From Bacteroidales bacterium (GTDB taxonomy: Bacteria > Bacteroidota > Bacteroidia > Bacteroidales > UBA932), in NCBI GenBank assembly GCA_016285215.1, contig JAEEQI010000013.1, forward strand, positions 1-23,575: a stretch of DNA of 23,575 nt, given 5' to 3'. The number at the start of each line of letters is the position of its first letter. Within the stretch, counting starts at the first letter, position 1. Made by a program: the position numbers and the translations under genes. Below the pieces are notes generated by a model. That model had not been told where the DNA came from. It saw nothing but the letters and a program-made list of their open reading frames with translations, and ran no database searches. Below, one piece after another: positions 13,116-20,528 of this stretch.

Positions 13116-14072
13116 TTAGGATTTTTCCGTACTCTGTGAAGTATATTTCTTACCAGGGAAGAAACGGGACACCAATTGGCAGTACCGGGCGTATTCCGGA
13201 TACTTGGAGGCGCTGATTTCTTCTGCAAAGGCGCTGCTGCCCAGGAAAAGGACAATGAGCAGCAAAGCTCCAATGATACTCCAGTTAAAGAGGCTCATAC
13301 CGCCACCGATGGTAAACAGGTAAAAGGCGAACCAAGTCCCCTGCTCGGCAAAGTAATTGGGGTGGCGGCTCACGTTCCAGAGGCCTACCGTATTGAATCC
13401 TTTGTTATAAGGAGCCGGCAGCTCTTCCAGCTTCTTGCCCTCTTTGATCATCTTCCACTTGGTGGTCTGGAAAGCCCACTGCTGCTCATCGGCAATGGTC
13501 TCATAGACAATAAAGCCCAACATAAGGGCCGAAACCAGGCCATCCACCAGGCCGAAAGGCTTGTCAACGCTCATAAGCACCAGGGCCGGGAAGGTGGTCA
13601 TAAGAACCAGGGCATTCTGATAAATGCTTATGAAGAAAAGGTTAAAGATCATCCACTTCCAGTGGGGCTGGAACTCTTTCTTGGCGCGCAGGACGGCCCA
13701 GCGGTAATCTTCCTCCCCTTCCCAGAACTTGAGGCGGTAGGCCCCCTTCCGGGCAAAGTTAAAGGTGAGGCGGAGTCCCCAGAGCGTGGCCAGCACGGCC
13801 ATTACCACCAGACGGGTCTGCAGCCCGCCGCGGAAAGCGATTACCCAGGTATAAGCAATGGGAAGAAGGCTCCAGAGCTTGTCCATCTGGCTGTTGTTGC
13901 CGGTGAGCTCACCCACCACAAAGCAGAAGACGGCACTGCCGCACATAATCATACCCAGAACCTTCAGCGTCTCCATCTGGGAAGCGTCCAGAGCAGGACC
14001 CACAAATATATATAAGAGGGGGCAGGCAATGATAGAAAGGGCTATCAGGGAGCCCACAAGTTTGATATTCAT
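13116..14072 (-). CDS. DUF1295 / steroid 5-alpha-reductase-like membrane protein
   Basis: A 318-residue inner-membrane protein with roughly seven to eight hydrophobic segments. The family signature is in the C-terminal half: GLWNVSRHPNYFAEQG (residues 230-245), a Gly-rich helix, and SASKYPEYARYCQLVSRFFP near the end. EDYRW at 121-125 is also typical. The fold is that of 3-oxo-5-alpha-steroid 4-dehydrogenases and isoprenylcysteine methyltransferases; most bacterial members have no assigned substrate. Its start codon shares one base with the stop of the alcohol dehydrogenase (TAATG), indicating translational coupling. A lipid- or isoprenoid-related reduction is plausible given a dehydrogenase partner, but this is inference. 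Confidence 0.85.
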   Translation of the reverse strand: MNIKLVGSLIALSIIACPLLYIFVGPALDASQMETLKVLGMIMCGSAVFCFVVGELTGNNSQMDKLWSLLPIAYTWVIAFRGGLQTRLVVMAVLATLWGLRLTFNFARKGAYRLKFWEGEEDYRWAVLRAKKEFQPHWKWMIFNLFFISIYQNALVLMTTFPALVLMSVDKPFGLVDGLVSALMLGFIVYETIADEQQWAFQTTKWKMIKEGKKLEELPAPYNKGFNTVGLWNVSRHPNYFAEQGTWFAFYLFTIGGGMSLFNWSIIGALLLIVLFLGSSAFAEEISASKYPEYARYCQLVSRFFPGKKYTSQSTEKS

Positions 14073-15235
14073 TACAGACTGGCTTTTAAGATTTCAGTAA
14101 TATCGGCCTCGAGAAGCGGCACATAGGCATTCTCCAGACCCTCATTAACGGCAACGTGGTGAGCCATCTCTCCAATGCGGCTCTCATCAATGCCCAGCTC
14201 TTTCAGATGCATAGGGATGCCCAGGGACTCAAAGAAGGCGTAGGTGGCTTCAATGGCCTTATTAGCAATCTCCCAACCATCCAATGTAGGATCTATACCA
14301 AAGACGTTGACACCGTATTTGATAAAGCGGGGCAGCGTGCGCTCGCTAAGGATATGCTTCATCCAGCGAGGGGTCAGGATGGCCAGGCCCCAGCCGTGGG
14401 TAATGTCATAATAGCCGCTGAGAGCGTGCTCAATGCCGTGCATAGGCCAGCCCGATGCACTGTTACCCAGCGACATAATGTTGTTGCACGCCAGGGTGCA
14501 CACAAACATCATCTCGGCACGGGACGTATAGTCTTCCGGATTCTCCAGGCAGGCCTTTCCATTGACCATCAGGCTCTTGATGCCGGCCTCGCAGAAGCCG
14601 TCGTTCATAAGGGTGGAATCCTCGCAGAAATACTGCTCCAGAATGTGGTTGATGGCATCGGCAATACCGGCCGCCGTCTGTCCATTGCTTACGGAGAATG
14701 TGTAGACAGGATCCAGGAATGAGACCTTGGGAAACACCAGAGGACTGGCATAGCAGAGCTTGTCGTTGGTCTCAGTGCGGGAAATAACGCCTCCGCAGTC
14801 GTATTCACTCCCGGTAGCCGCCAGGGTAAGGATATCCACAATGGGAAGGGCTGCCTTGGTGGGAACCTTTCCGGTAATGAGATCCCAGGGCTCGCCGTCA
14901 TAGCAGGCGCAGCCCGCAATGGCCTTGGAGCAGTCCAGAACGGAACCGCCGCCAACGGACAGGATAACCTCTATCTTGTGCTCCTTGCACAGACGGGTTC
15001 CTTCCAGTACACTGGGATTATACTTGGGATTGGGCTGGATGCCGGGCAGTTCCACTACCTCAAAGCCTTTGAGCAGATCCAGGACCTTCTGGTACAAACC
15101 AATCTTCTTTATACTGCCTCCTCCGTAGGTGAGTAGGACTTTTTTACCAAAGGGAGCCAGCACCTGGGGCAGCTGCTCCACGACGCCTTTTCCAAAAAGC
15201 AGGCGGGTTGGAGTACAATAGTCAAAGTTTTGCAT
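14072..15235 (-). CDS. Iron-containing alcohol dehydrogenase, YqhD/BdhA-like
   Basis: A 387-residue cytosolic group III alcohol dehydrogenase of the butanol dehydrogenase/YqhD type, which reduces short-chain aldehydes with NADPH. The nucleotide-binding motif GGGSVLD lies at residues 95-101, and TGSE at 141-144. Metal ligands by alignment in mind are Asp193, His197 (IADAINHILEQ), His266 (MHGIEH) and His280 (ITHGWG), all present. Length fits the family. This is the first gene of a two-gene unit with DUF1295, coupled by a TAATG overlap. A TAACTTCG box ends 4 nt before the start. The neighbouring aldo-keto reductase is also an aldehyde reductase type, but belongs to another unit. Confidence 0.93.
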   Translation of the reverse strand: MQNFDYCTPTRLLFGKGVVEQLPQVLAPFGKKVLLTYGGGSIKKIGLYQKVLDLLKGFEVVELPGIQPNPKYNPSVLEGTRLCKEHKIEVILSVGGGSVLDCSKAIAGCACYDGEPWDLITGKVPTKAALPIVDILTLAATGSEYDCGGVISRTETNDKLCYASPLVFPKVSFLDPVYTFSVSNGQTAAGIADAINHILEQYFCEDSTLMNDGFCEAGIKSLMVNGKACLENPEDYTSRAEMMFVCTLACNNIMSLGNSASGWPMHGIEHALSGYYDITHGWGLAILTPRWMKHILSERTLPRFIKYGVNVFGIDPTLDGWEIANKAIEATYAFFESLGIPMHLKELGIDESRIGEMAHHVAVNEGLENAYVPLLEADITEILKASL

Positions 15236-15239
15236 ACTG

Positions 15240-15247
15240 CGAAGTTA
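15240..15247 (-). promoter_or_regulatory. -7-like box (TAACTTCG) of the alcohol dehydrogenase unit
   Basis: Minus-strand variant of TAnnTTTG with C at position 7, 4 nt before the ATG at 15235. The same variant occurs with a proper -33 box at 18686-18693. No -33 TTG is seen here. Confidence 0.4.
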
Positions 15248-15268
15248 GCACTTTTTTGGAAAAATTCT

Positions 15269-15276
15269 TATCTTTA
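15269..15276 (+). promoter_or_regulatory. -7-like box (TATCTTTA) of the GH5 gene
   Basis: Seven of eight positions of TAnnTTTG with the last base changed, 20 nt before the ATG at 15297. No -33 TTG is seen. Confidence 0.4.
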
Positions 15277-15296
15277 TACCCGTTAATAACCTGCGT

Positions 15297-16301
15297 ATGA
15301 AAAAATCCCCGTTCCTCGTGGTTCTGCTGGCCCTTGCCATCACCATTTCCTGTTCGGCCGGAGACGGCTGGATAACCGTAAAAGGCAACAAGTTCATAGA
15401 TCCTCAGGGCAAGGAAATTGTCTTCCGGGGCCTGTGCTTTTCAGATCCCGTCAAACTGGTCAACGAAGGCCAGTGGAAAGAGGAATACTTTGCCGAGGCT
15501 GCGGCCTGGGGTTCCAATATCGTACGCTTTGCCGTGCATCCGTCCAATATCAACGCCTTGGGCTGGGACCGCACCTTCGAGGTTATGGACCAGGGCATTG
15601 AATGGGCCAAAAAGTACGGCCTGTATGTTATTATGGACTGGCATTCCATTGGAAACTTAAAGGAAGAACTGTTCACAGCTCCCTACTACAACACAACCAA
15701 GGCCGAAACATTCAAGTTTTGGCGAACCGTGGCTCAGCACTACAAGAACGAGCCCACGGTAGCCCTCTACGAGATTTTCAACGAACCCACGGTTACAGCT
15801 CCGGGCGTAGGAGACTGCTCGTGGACCGAGTGGAAAGAGCTGCAGGAACAGATTATTGACACCGTTCGCACCTATAACCCCAAGGCAGTCTGCCTGTGCG
15901 CCGGATTCGACTGGGCCTACGACTTGACGCCGGTGGCCCAGGAGCCCGTCAATCGGCCCAATATTGCCTACGTATGCCATCCCTATCCTATGAAAAGTCC
16001 CGAGCCCTGGGAGCCCAACTGGGACAAGTACTTTGGATATGTAGCCAGCACCTACCCCGTCATCTGCACGGAGATTGGTTTTTGCCTGGAGAACGAGCTG
16101 GGAGCCCATATCCCGGTCATTTCCACCGAGGCCTATGGAGAACACATTACCCAGTACCTGGACAGCAAGGGTATCTCCTACACCGTCTGGTGCTTTGACA
16201 CCCGCTGGGCACCTATGTTAATCAGTGACTGGGATTACACGCCCACTACGCAGGGACGCTTTTTCAAGGCTACCCTACAGGGCCACCGAAAGTCCGAATA
16301 A
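15297..16301 (+). CDS. Glycoside hydrolase family 5 lipoprotein
   Basis: A 334-residue GH5 (cellulase-type) retaining glycosidase, probably an endo-beta-glucanase or mannanase. It carries a lipoprotein signal with the TISC lipobox (Cys19), so it is membrane anchored. Catalytic residues are visible: acid/base Glu163 in EIFNEP and nucleophile Glu259 in CTEIGF. Supporting residues are Arg77 (NIVRFAV), His116 (MDWHS), Asn162, and His228/Tyr230 (CHPYP). The first strand follows a typical GNKFIDPQGKEIVFRG entry. There is no carbohydrate-binding module and no SusC/D pair next to it, so it appears to be a solitary enzyme. Its 3' end overlaps the opposing phospholipase D-type gene by 32 nt. Subfamily and substrate cannot be set by eye. 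Confidence 0.92.
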   Translation: MKKSPFLVVLLALAITISCSAGDGWITVKGNKFIDPQGKEIVFRGLCFSDPVKLVNEGQWKEEYFAEAAAWGSNIVRFAVHPSNINALGWDRTFEVMDQGIEWAKKYGLYVIMDWHSIGNLKEELFTAPYYNTTKAETFKFWRTVAQHYKNEPTVALYEIFNEPTVTAPGVGDCSWTEWKELQEQIIDTVRTYNPKAVCLCAGFDWAYDLTPVAQEPVNRPNIAYVCHPYPMKSPEPWEPNWDKYFGYVASTYPVICTEIGFCLENELGAHIPVISTEAYGEHITQYLDSKGISYTVWCFDTRWAPMLISDWDYTPTTQGRFFKATLQGHRKSE

Positions 16302-17583
16302 ACCAGTTGCGGAGTTTCCGGAAGGCCTTCCACTTCTGGACTTCCTCCAGGGTCATCTCCTCACAGTTCTCCCATAGTTCCTTGAGATAAAGGGCGGCCG
16401 CATCGCGGGTAACATCTCTGTTATAAACCAACGTAACCACCTCATAATTAAGGAAGAAACTCAGGTTATCCATATTGGAAGACCCTATGATTAACAGGTA
16501 GTCATCGGACATGAACTGCTTGGCATGAAGAACCTCTCCCTGCCATTCGTAAATACGGACACCGGCTTCCAGCAGCTCCTTATACAGGGATTCACCCATC
16601 CCCTTCTCGAGACTCACATCATTGTTGGCAGGAGCAATCCACCGGACATCCACTCCCCGGGCGGCGGCGTCTTTGAGCGCCTGCAGGGTAGACGCCGGCG
16701 GCGGAGTATAAGGATTATAAAACCAGAAATACTTCTTGGCGTGCTGGATAGTCCATTCAAAGCAGTTGCGGAGGGGAAGGACCTTGTCAGTGGGAGAATC
16801 GGGCACCACCTGCACCGCGACATCCGAATACTGCTTCATTTCGGGGAGGTTGTCCAGGCGCGCTGCCTTGTCAAGGTCTTGGGCAACATGAGCGGGCCCC
16901 CAGTCCGGGGCAACCCTCTGCTGGTTTTCCTCATAAACGGAGGTGATGTCCTGCACCACGGGTCCGGTAATGCGGATATCGGCATCCCTCCACTGAAGGA
17001 AGTACTCATCCTGGATGTTCCTTCCGCCCAGATAGGCTGTCTGGCCGTCCAGAATAAGAATCTTTCTGTGATCCCGGTGGAATCCATTGGAGAGCCAAAC
17101 GTAGTCAATCAGCATCTGGGGTTTATGGAAATACTGCAGCTTAACGCCGCTGGACCCCATCATGACCAATTTCTCGCGGTCTTTCCGGGTGTTGGCACCT
17201 TTATCAAGGACCACGCGCACATCCACCCCTTCCCGGGCTTTCTCTTCAAGGGTACGGACAACTATGCTCCCGAGAGAATCGGCGCAGAAGCGATAATGGT
17301 CAATGTAGATGGACTCCGACGCATAGTCCAGATCTTCCATCAGTTGTTCCCACTTTTTCCTCCCTTCCGGGAACAGGGTTACCGTATTGCCTTCCTGAGG
17401 AACAAAGCCGGTATCTTTCTCCATCAGGGCCGCCAGTTCCTGATAAGCCGGTGCTACGCCCGGATAGGCCGTGGAATCCACCACCTCGGGAATGTAAGAC
17501 TTATACATGGGCGCCCGGTAGCCGCAGGCTGTCAGAGCCATTGCAGCAAGGGACAGAAAAAGGACTCGTTTCATAGTTGTCAT
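16270..17583 (-). CDS. Phospholipase D / cardiolipin synthase-like lipoprotein
   Basis: A 437-residue protein with two PLD (HxKxxxxD) motifs: HRKILILD (His172, Lys174, Asp179) and HAKQFMSD (His353, Lys355, Asp360). Each is followed by the usual Gly-rich sequence (LGGRNIQDEY and IIGSSNMDN). Cardiolipin synthases condense phosphatidylglycerol; others in the family hydrolyse phospholipids or nucleic acid. Classical ClsA has two N-terminal membrane helices. Here there is instead a lipoprotein signal (MKR, hydrophobic core, LTAC, Cys20), so the active site would face the periplasm. The start at 17583 forms an ATGA overlap with the stop of the aldo-keto reductase; an ATG at 17574 is also possible. 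It overlaps the GH5 gene by 32 nt. Confidence 0.87.
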   Translation of the reverse strand: MTTMKRVLFLSLAAMALTACGYRAPMYKSYIPEVVDSTAYPGVAPAYQELAALMEKDTGFVPQEGNTVTLFPEGRKKWEQLMEDLDYASESIYIDHYRFCADSLGSIVVRTLEEKAREGVDVRVVLDKGANTRKDREKLVMMGSSGVKLQYFHKPQMLIDYVWLSNGFHRDHRKILILDGQTAYLGGRNIQDEYFLQWRDADIRITGPVVQDITSVYEENQQRVAPDWGPAHVAQDLDKAARLDNLPEMKQYSDVAVQVVPDSPTDKVLPLRNCFEWTIQHAKKYFWFYNPYTPPPASTLQALKDAAARGVDVRWIAPANNDVSLEKGMGESLYKELLEAGVRIYEWQGEVLHAKQFMSDDYLLIIGSSNMDNLSFFLNYEVVTLVYNRDVTRDAAALYLKELWENCEEMTLEEVQKWKAFRKLRNWFIRTFGGPVG

Positions 17584-18593
17584 TTAAGTTGGACGGGGGC
17601 CGACAGCTCTTCAATCAGCTGGAGTTCCCGGGCCGAAAATTCCGTATTCTTGATTGACTGAAGGTTGTCCTCTATCTGCGCCACGGAGCTGGCTCCAATG
17701 ATGACGGAGGTTACTCGTTTGTCGTTAATTAGCCACGAGAGAGCCATCTGAGCCAGGCTCTGGCCTCTCTGGGCCGCCAGGTCATTGAGGCCGTGGAGGG
17801 CCTTCAGGAGCGTGGGCGTAAGCATCTCCTCCTTGAGGAAGACGCCCTTGGCCATACGGGAATCGGCGGGTACTCCGTTCAGATAGCGGCCCGTCAGAAG
17901 GCCCTGCTGGAGCGGAGAGAAAGAGATGAAGCCGGTGCCGGTCTTCTCACACAGATCTATGAGGCCGGTGCACTGCGGAGCGCGGTCAATGATATTGTAG
18001 CGATCCTGGTACAGCAGGCAGGGCACATCCCTTTCGGCCAGATACTTATAAGCCTTGCGGGCTTCCTCTGTGGGATAGCGGGACAGGCCCACATAGAGCG
18101 CCTTACCCTGTTTGACAATGTCCACAAGGGCCTGCATAGTCTCTTCCAGCGGGGTTTCGGGGTCCCAGCGGTGAGAATAAAACACGTCCACATAGTCCAG
18201 TTTCATCCGCTTGAGGCTCTGATCCAGGCTGGCCATAAGGTACTTGCGGGAGCCCCAGTTGCCATAGGGCCCGGGCCACATATCCCAGCCCGCCTTGGTG
18301 CTGATTAGCATCTCGTCCCGGTAAGGGCGGAAGGAGCACTCCATCAGCCGGCCAAAATTCTCCTCTGCCGTGCCATACTCCGGTCCGTAGTTATTGGCCA
18401 GATCAAAGTGGCAGATTCCCTTGTCAAAGGCATAATGAGCCATTGCTTTCACGTCCTGGAAGGGCTTGTGGGACCCAAAGTTGTGCCAGAGGCCCAGGGC
18501 CAGAACCGGAATGCGGACGCCTGAACGGCCGCTTCTGCGGTACTCCATATTATCGTAACGCTTGGGGCAGGGGGAATAGACGGGTTCAATCAT
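17580..18593 (-). CDS. Aldo/keto reductase, YghZ (L-glyceraldehyde 3-phosphate reductase) type
   Basis: A 337-residue NADPH-dependent aldo-keto reductase. The tetrad is Asp64, Tyr69 (in LANNYGPEYGTAEENFGRL), Lys100 (STKAG) and His141 (YSHRWDPETPLEETM). These blocks and GWDMWPGPYGNWGSRKYL are close to E. coli YghZ/Gpr, which reduces L-glyceraldehyde 3-phosphate and detoxifies methylglyoxal. The C-terminal cofactor site is SVIIGASSVAQIEDNL. The ATG at 18593 is chosen because family homology begins shortly after it and a -33/-7 pair lies upstream, although the frame is open further. It is first in a unit with the PLD-type lipoprotein (4-nt ATGA overlap) and divergent from a macro-like gene. Confidence 0.92.
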   Translation of the reverse strand: MIEPVYSPCPKRYDNMEYRRSGRSGVRIPVLALGLWHNFGSHKPFQDVKAMAHYAFDKGICHFDLANNYGPEYGTAEENFGRLMECSFRPYRDEMLISTKAGWDMWPGPYGNWGSRKYLMASLDQSLKRMKLDYVDVFYSHRWDPETPLEETMQALVDIVKQGKALYVGLSRYPTEEARKAYKYLAERDVPCLLYQDRYNIIDRAPQCTGLIDLCEKTGTGFISFSPLQQGLLTGRYLNGVPADSRMAKGVFLKEEMLTPTLLKALHGLNDLAAQRGQSLAQMALSWLINDKRVTSVIIGASSVAQIEDNLQSIKNTEFSARELQLIEELSAPVQLK

Positions 18594-18622
18594 AACTATG
18601 TAGTTTTGGGCTAGTTGTAATA

Positions 18623-18654
18623 CAAATATAGAAAAAGAGAATGAATAATTGCAA
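18623..18654 (-). promoter_or_regulatory. Promoter of the aldo-keto reductase unit
   Basis: On the minus strand, TTG (18654-18652), a 21-nt spacer, then TATATTTG (18630-18623), 29 nt before the ATG at 18593. The -33 box lies within one copy of the TTGCAAGA repeat. Confidence 0.65.
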
Positions 18655-18677
18655 GAGAGCACTTGCTTTTTGCAAGA
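18649..18677. repeat. TTGCAAGA direct repeats with a central CTTGC
   Basis: TTGCAAGA occurs at 18649-18656 and 18670-18677, 21 bp apart start to start. An inverted CTTGC lies at 18662-18666. The cluster covers the -33 boxes of both divergent promoters, so it may be a shared operator. Confidence 0.45.
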
Positions 18678-18693
18678 ATTCGGAGTAACTTCG
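18663..18693 (+). promoter_or_regulatory. Promoter of the macro-like gene
   Basis: TTG at 18663-18665, a 20-nt spacer, then TAACTTCG at 18686-18693, 8 nt before the ATG at 18702. It supports TAACTTCG as a usable -7 variant. Confidence 0.6.
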
Positions 18694-18701
18694 TACTTGT
18701 T

Positions 18702-19118
18702 ATGAGAGAACCGAGATTTTACAATGAAATCGAGCGCCCGGAGTTCACCCCCGAGCAAATTACGGAGCTGAAACCGGACGAGGTATTTGTCTTTGGCAGC
18801 AACCTGGAGGGTATGCACGGTGGCGGAGCCGCCTATGTGGCCTTCCGCCAGTTTGGTGCCGTGATGGGCTGCGGAGTGGGACTGCGCGGTCAAAGCTACG
18901 CCATCCCCACTATGCAGGGCGGTGTAGAAACCATCAAGCCCTACGTAGACGATTTCATTGCCTTTGCCACGGAACACCCGGAACTCTTCTTCTATGTCAC
19001 GCGCATCGGCTGCGGCATTGCCGGTTTCAGGGAAAAAGAAATCGCCCCCCTGTTTGAGGGAGCGAAATCCTTAGAAAACGTATGCCTGCCGGAGGGCTTT
19101 GCCAAGCTCCTCAAATAG
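18702..19118 (+). CDS. Macro-domain-like protein of unknown role (A1S_2505-like)
   Basis: A 138-residue soluble protein. The start at 18702 is favoured by a promoter just upstream; an earlier in-frame ATG at 18663 would lie in the promoter. Conserved blocks are FTPEQITELKPDEVFVFGSN (15-34), HGGGAAYVAF (39-48), FGAVMGCGVGLRGQSYAIPTMQGG (51-74) and RIGCGIAGF (101-109). I associate these with a widespread small family annotated in places as A1S_2505-type phage non-structural protein. The GSN...GGGAA and GCGIAGF glycine loops resemble ADP-ribose-binding macro domains, which suggests nucleotide or ADP-ribose binding by inference only. No phage genes surround it. It converges with ridA, leaving 5 nt. 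Confidence 0.7.
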   Translation: MREPRFYNEIERPEFTPEQITELKPDEVFVFGSNLEGMHGGGAAYVAFRQFGAVMGCGVGLRGQSYAIPTMQGGVETIKPYVDDFIAFATEHPELFFYVTRIGCGIAGFREKEIAPLFEGAKSLENVCLPEGFAKLLK

Positions 19119-19123
19119 CTTTT

Positions 19124-19501
19124 TTACTTACTGGCAATACACTCAATTTCCACCAAGGCGCCCTTGGGAAGGGTCTTCACGGCCACAGCGCTGCGGGCCG
19201 GGAAAGGAGAAGCGAAGAACTGGGCATACACCTCGTTCATAGCGGCAAAGTCTCCCATATCGGCCAGAAATACCGTGGTCTTAACAACATTACCCAGCGA
19301 GAGGCCGGCTTCGGCCAGGATGGCCTGTGCATTCAGGATGGACTGACGGGTCTGTTCCTTGACGCCGCCTTCCGGGAAAGCGCCCGTAGCGGGATCAATG
19401 GGAAGCTGACCGGAAAGGAAAACAAGACCGGCACCGCTGTCAATAGCCTGGCTGTAAGGGCCAATGGCGGCCGGAGCTTTCTGCGTGCTAATGGGTTTCA
19501 T
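19124..19501 (-). CDS. ridA: RidA-family reactive imine deaminase
   Basis: A 125-residue RidA (YjgF/YER057c) protein. RidA hydrolyses reactive enamine/imine intermediates such as 2-aminoacrylate made by PLP enzymes, acting as a cytosolic trimer. Diagnostic features are the N-terminal AIGPYSQAI (12-20), FLSGQLPIDPATG (28-40), and the substrate-binding Arg103 in PARSAVAV (equivalent to Arg105). Glu118 and Glu120 in LVEIECIA are also typical. Length is exactly that of the family. It lies 20 nt downstream of the EamA transporter gene and probably depends on that promoter. Arg103 is the residue whose presence marks deaminase-competent RidA members, so activity is likely. Confidence 0.95.
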   Translation of the reverse strand: MKPISTQKAPAAIGPYSQAIDSGAGLVFLSGQLPIDPATGAFPEGGVKEQTRQSILNAQAILAEAGLSLGNVVKTTVFLADMGDFAAMNEVYAQFFASPFPARSAVAVKTLPKGALVEIECIASK

Positions 19502-19521
19502 ATAAGTTATCAGTTAAAAGT

Positions 19522-20457
19522 TTAAAGCAGGAAGAATAGGGCTACACCCGTCATACTCACCACCACGCCCAGAATTTCACGGGCCGAAATGCGCTGATGG
19601 AAGATAAAGGCGTAAGGGATAAGGATAAACACCGGCGTAAGGGCCATCAAGGTAGAGGCAATGCCGGCCGAAGTATAATGCACGGCCATCAGAGACAGGG
19701 AAACGCCCAGCACCGGGCCGAAAAGGGTCACAATAAGCGCATAGCTCATACCCCTGCGGTCGTGGAAGGCGGCCTTGAGCTGCGAGGTCTGCCGCTGAAG
19801 GGTCATTAGAAGAAGGAAGCCCAGGCTGCCCACGATGGCCCTAATCATAGTAGAGGCAAAGGGCAGCAGCGTTCCCATAGCGGCCGGTGCATCGGCCGGA
19901 ACCAGCGTGGCATAATGCTCCATACCCACCTTGGACAGTACCAGGCCCACACCTTGTCCCAAACCGGCTCCCAGGCCCAGCAGAACGCCCTTGAGCGGTA
20001 GGGTCAGGCGCACGTGATGTCCCTCTCCCCTGCTTAGGATAGAGATGGCAATACCGCAGAGCGTCACGCCCATCGCAAACATAGACTTCCAGGTAAGGGT
20101 TTCTCCCAGGATAATCCAGCCGGCAATGGCCGCCATAGGCGGAGCCAGGGTCATAAAGAGCTGGCCAAAACGGGCACCGATGGAGAGGTAGCAGTTAAAC
20201 AGGCACCAGTCTCCAAACACGTAACCCACCACGGCCGAAGCCGCCAGCCAGGCCCAGGCCTTACCATCGGCATAAACAGGATAGGGATGGCCCAGGCCAA
20301 TCCAGAGGATCACGGCCAGAAACACAGAAGCGAGCACCAGACGGATCACGTTGGTGGTCATAGAGCCCAGGCGATGGCTGGCTCTGTCTGCAAACAAAGC
20401 CGTTACGGTCCACGACAGGGCCACTATCAGCGATATAATTTCTCCTAAGTGAGGCAT
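19522..20457 (-). CDS. EamA-family (DMT superfamily) transporter, second copy
   Basis: A 311-residue inner-membrane protein with about ten hydrophobic segments in two EamA repeats. The first repeat ends at LGETLTWKSMFAMGVTLCGIAISIL. The second ends at HQRISAREILGVVVSMTGVALFFLL, which is also the C-terminus. A loop of about 45 residues, including the AFHDRRGM segment, separates parts of the second repeat. Members usually export small metabolites. It leads a unit with ridA; amino-acid export next to an enamine deaminase would fit amino-acid overflow, but the substrate is unknown. A TATCTTTG box lies 8 nt before the start. It is divergent from the SBF-family symporter gene with 71 nt between. 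Confidence 0.87.
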   Translation of the reverse strand: MPHLGEIISLIVALSWTVTALFADRASHRLGSMTTNVIRLVLASVFLAVILWIGLGHPYPVYADGKAWAWLAASAVVGYVFGDWCLFNCYLSIGARFGQLFMTLAPPMAAIAGWIILGETLTWKSMFAMGVTLCGIAISILSRGEGHHVRLTLPLKGVLLGLGAGLGQGVGLVLSKVGMEHYATLVPADAPAAMGTLLPFASTMIRAIVGSLGFLLLMTLQRQTSQLKAAFHDRRGMSYALIVTLFGPVLGVSLSLMAVHYTSAGIASTLMALTPVFILIPYAFIFHQRISAREILGVVVSMTGVALFFLL

Positions 20458-20465
20458 TTGACCTG

Positions 20466-20473
20466 CAAAGATA
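20466..20473 (-). promoter_or_regulatory. -7 box (TATCTTTG) of the EamA-ridA unit
   Basis: Minus-strand TAnnTTTG match, 8 nt before the ATG at 20457. No -33 TTG is found. Confidence 0.55.
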
Positions 20474-20516
20474 CTATTACTTTTATATTATCTATGGAGA
20501 AAAGTAGTTTTTTTAA

Positions 20517-20524
20517 TAACTTTG
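20517..20524 (+). promoter_or_regulatory. -7 box (TAACTTTG) of the SBF-nhaC unit
   Basis: Plus-strand TAnnTTTG match, only 4 nt before the ATG at 20529. No -33 TTG is found at 19-21 nt. The upstream stretch is AT-rich. Confidence 0.6.
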
Positions 20525-20528
20525 CGCC

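Noticed and set aside
13176..14015. A 279-codon plus-strand frame opposite DUF1295
   Set aside because: His/Gly-rich low-quality translation and no motif; the opposite strand has clear family signatures.
16525..17661. A 378-codon plus-strand frame opposite the PLD-type gene
   Set aside because: Antisense artefact; the minus strand carries two HKD motifs.
18662..18676. CTTGC-TTTTT-GCAAG hairpin as a terminator
   Set aside because: It lies between divergent genes where no transcript ends, has only a 5-bp stem, and its T-run is in the loop.
17580..18977. N-terminal extension of the aldo-keto reductase to 18977
   Set aside because: The extension runs through the divergent promoters and antisense to the macro-like gene; homology starts near 18593.
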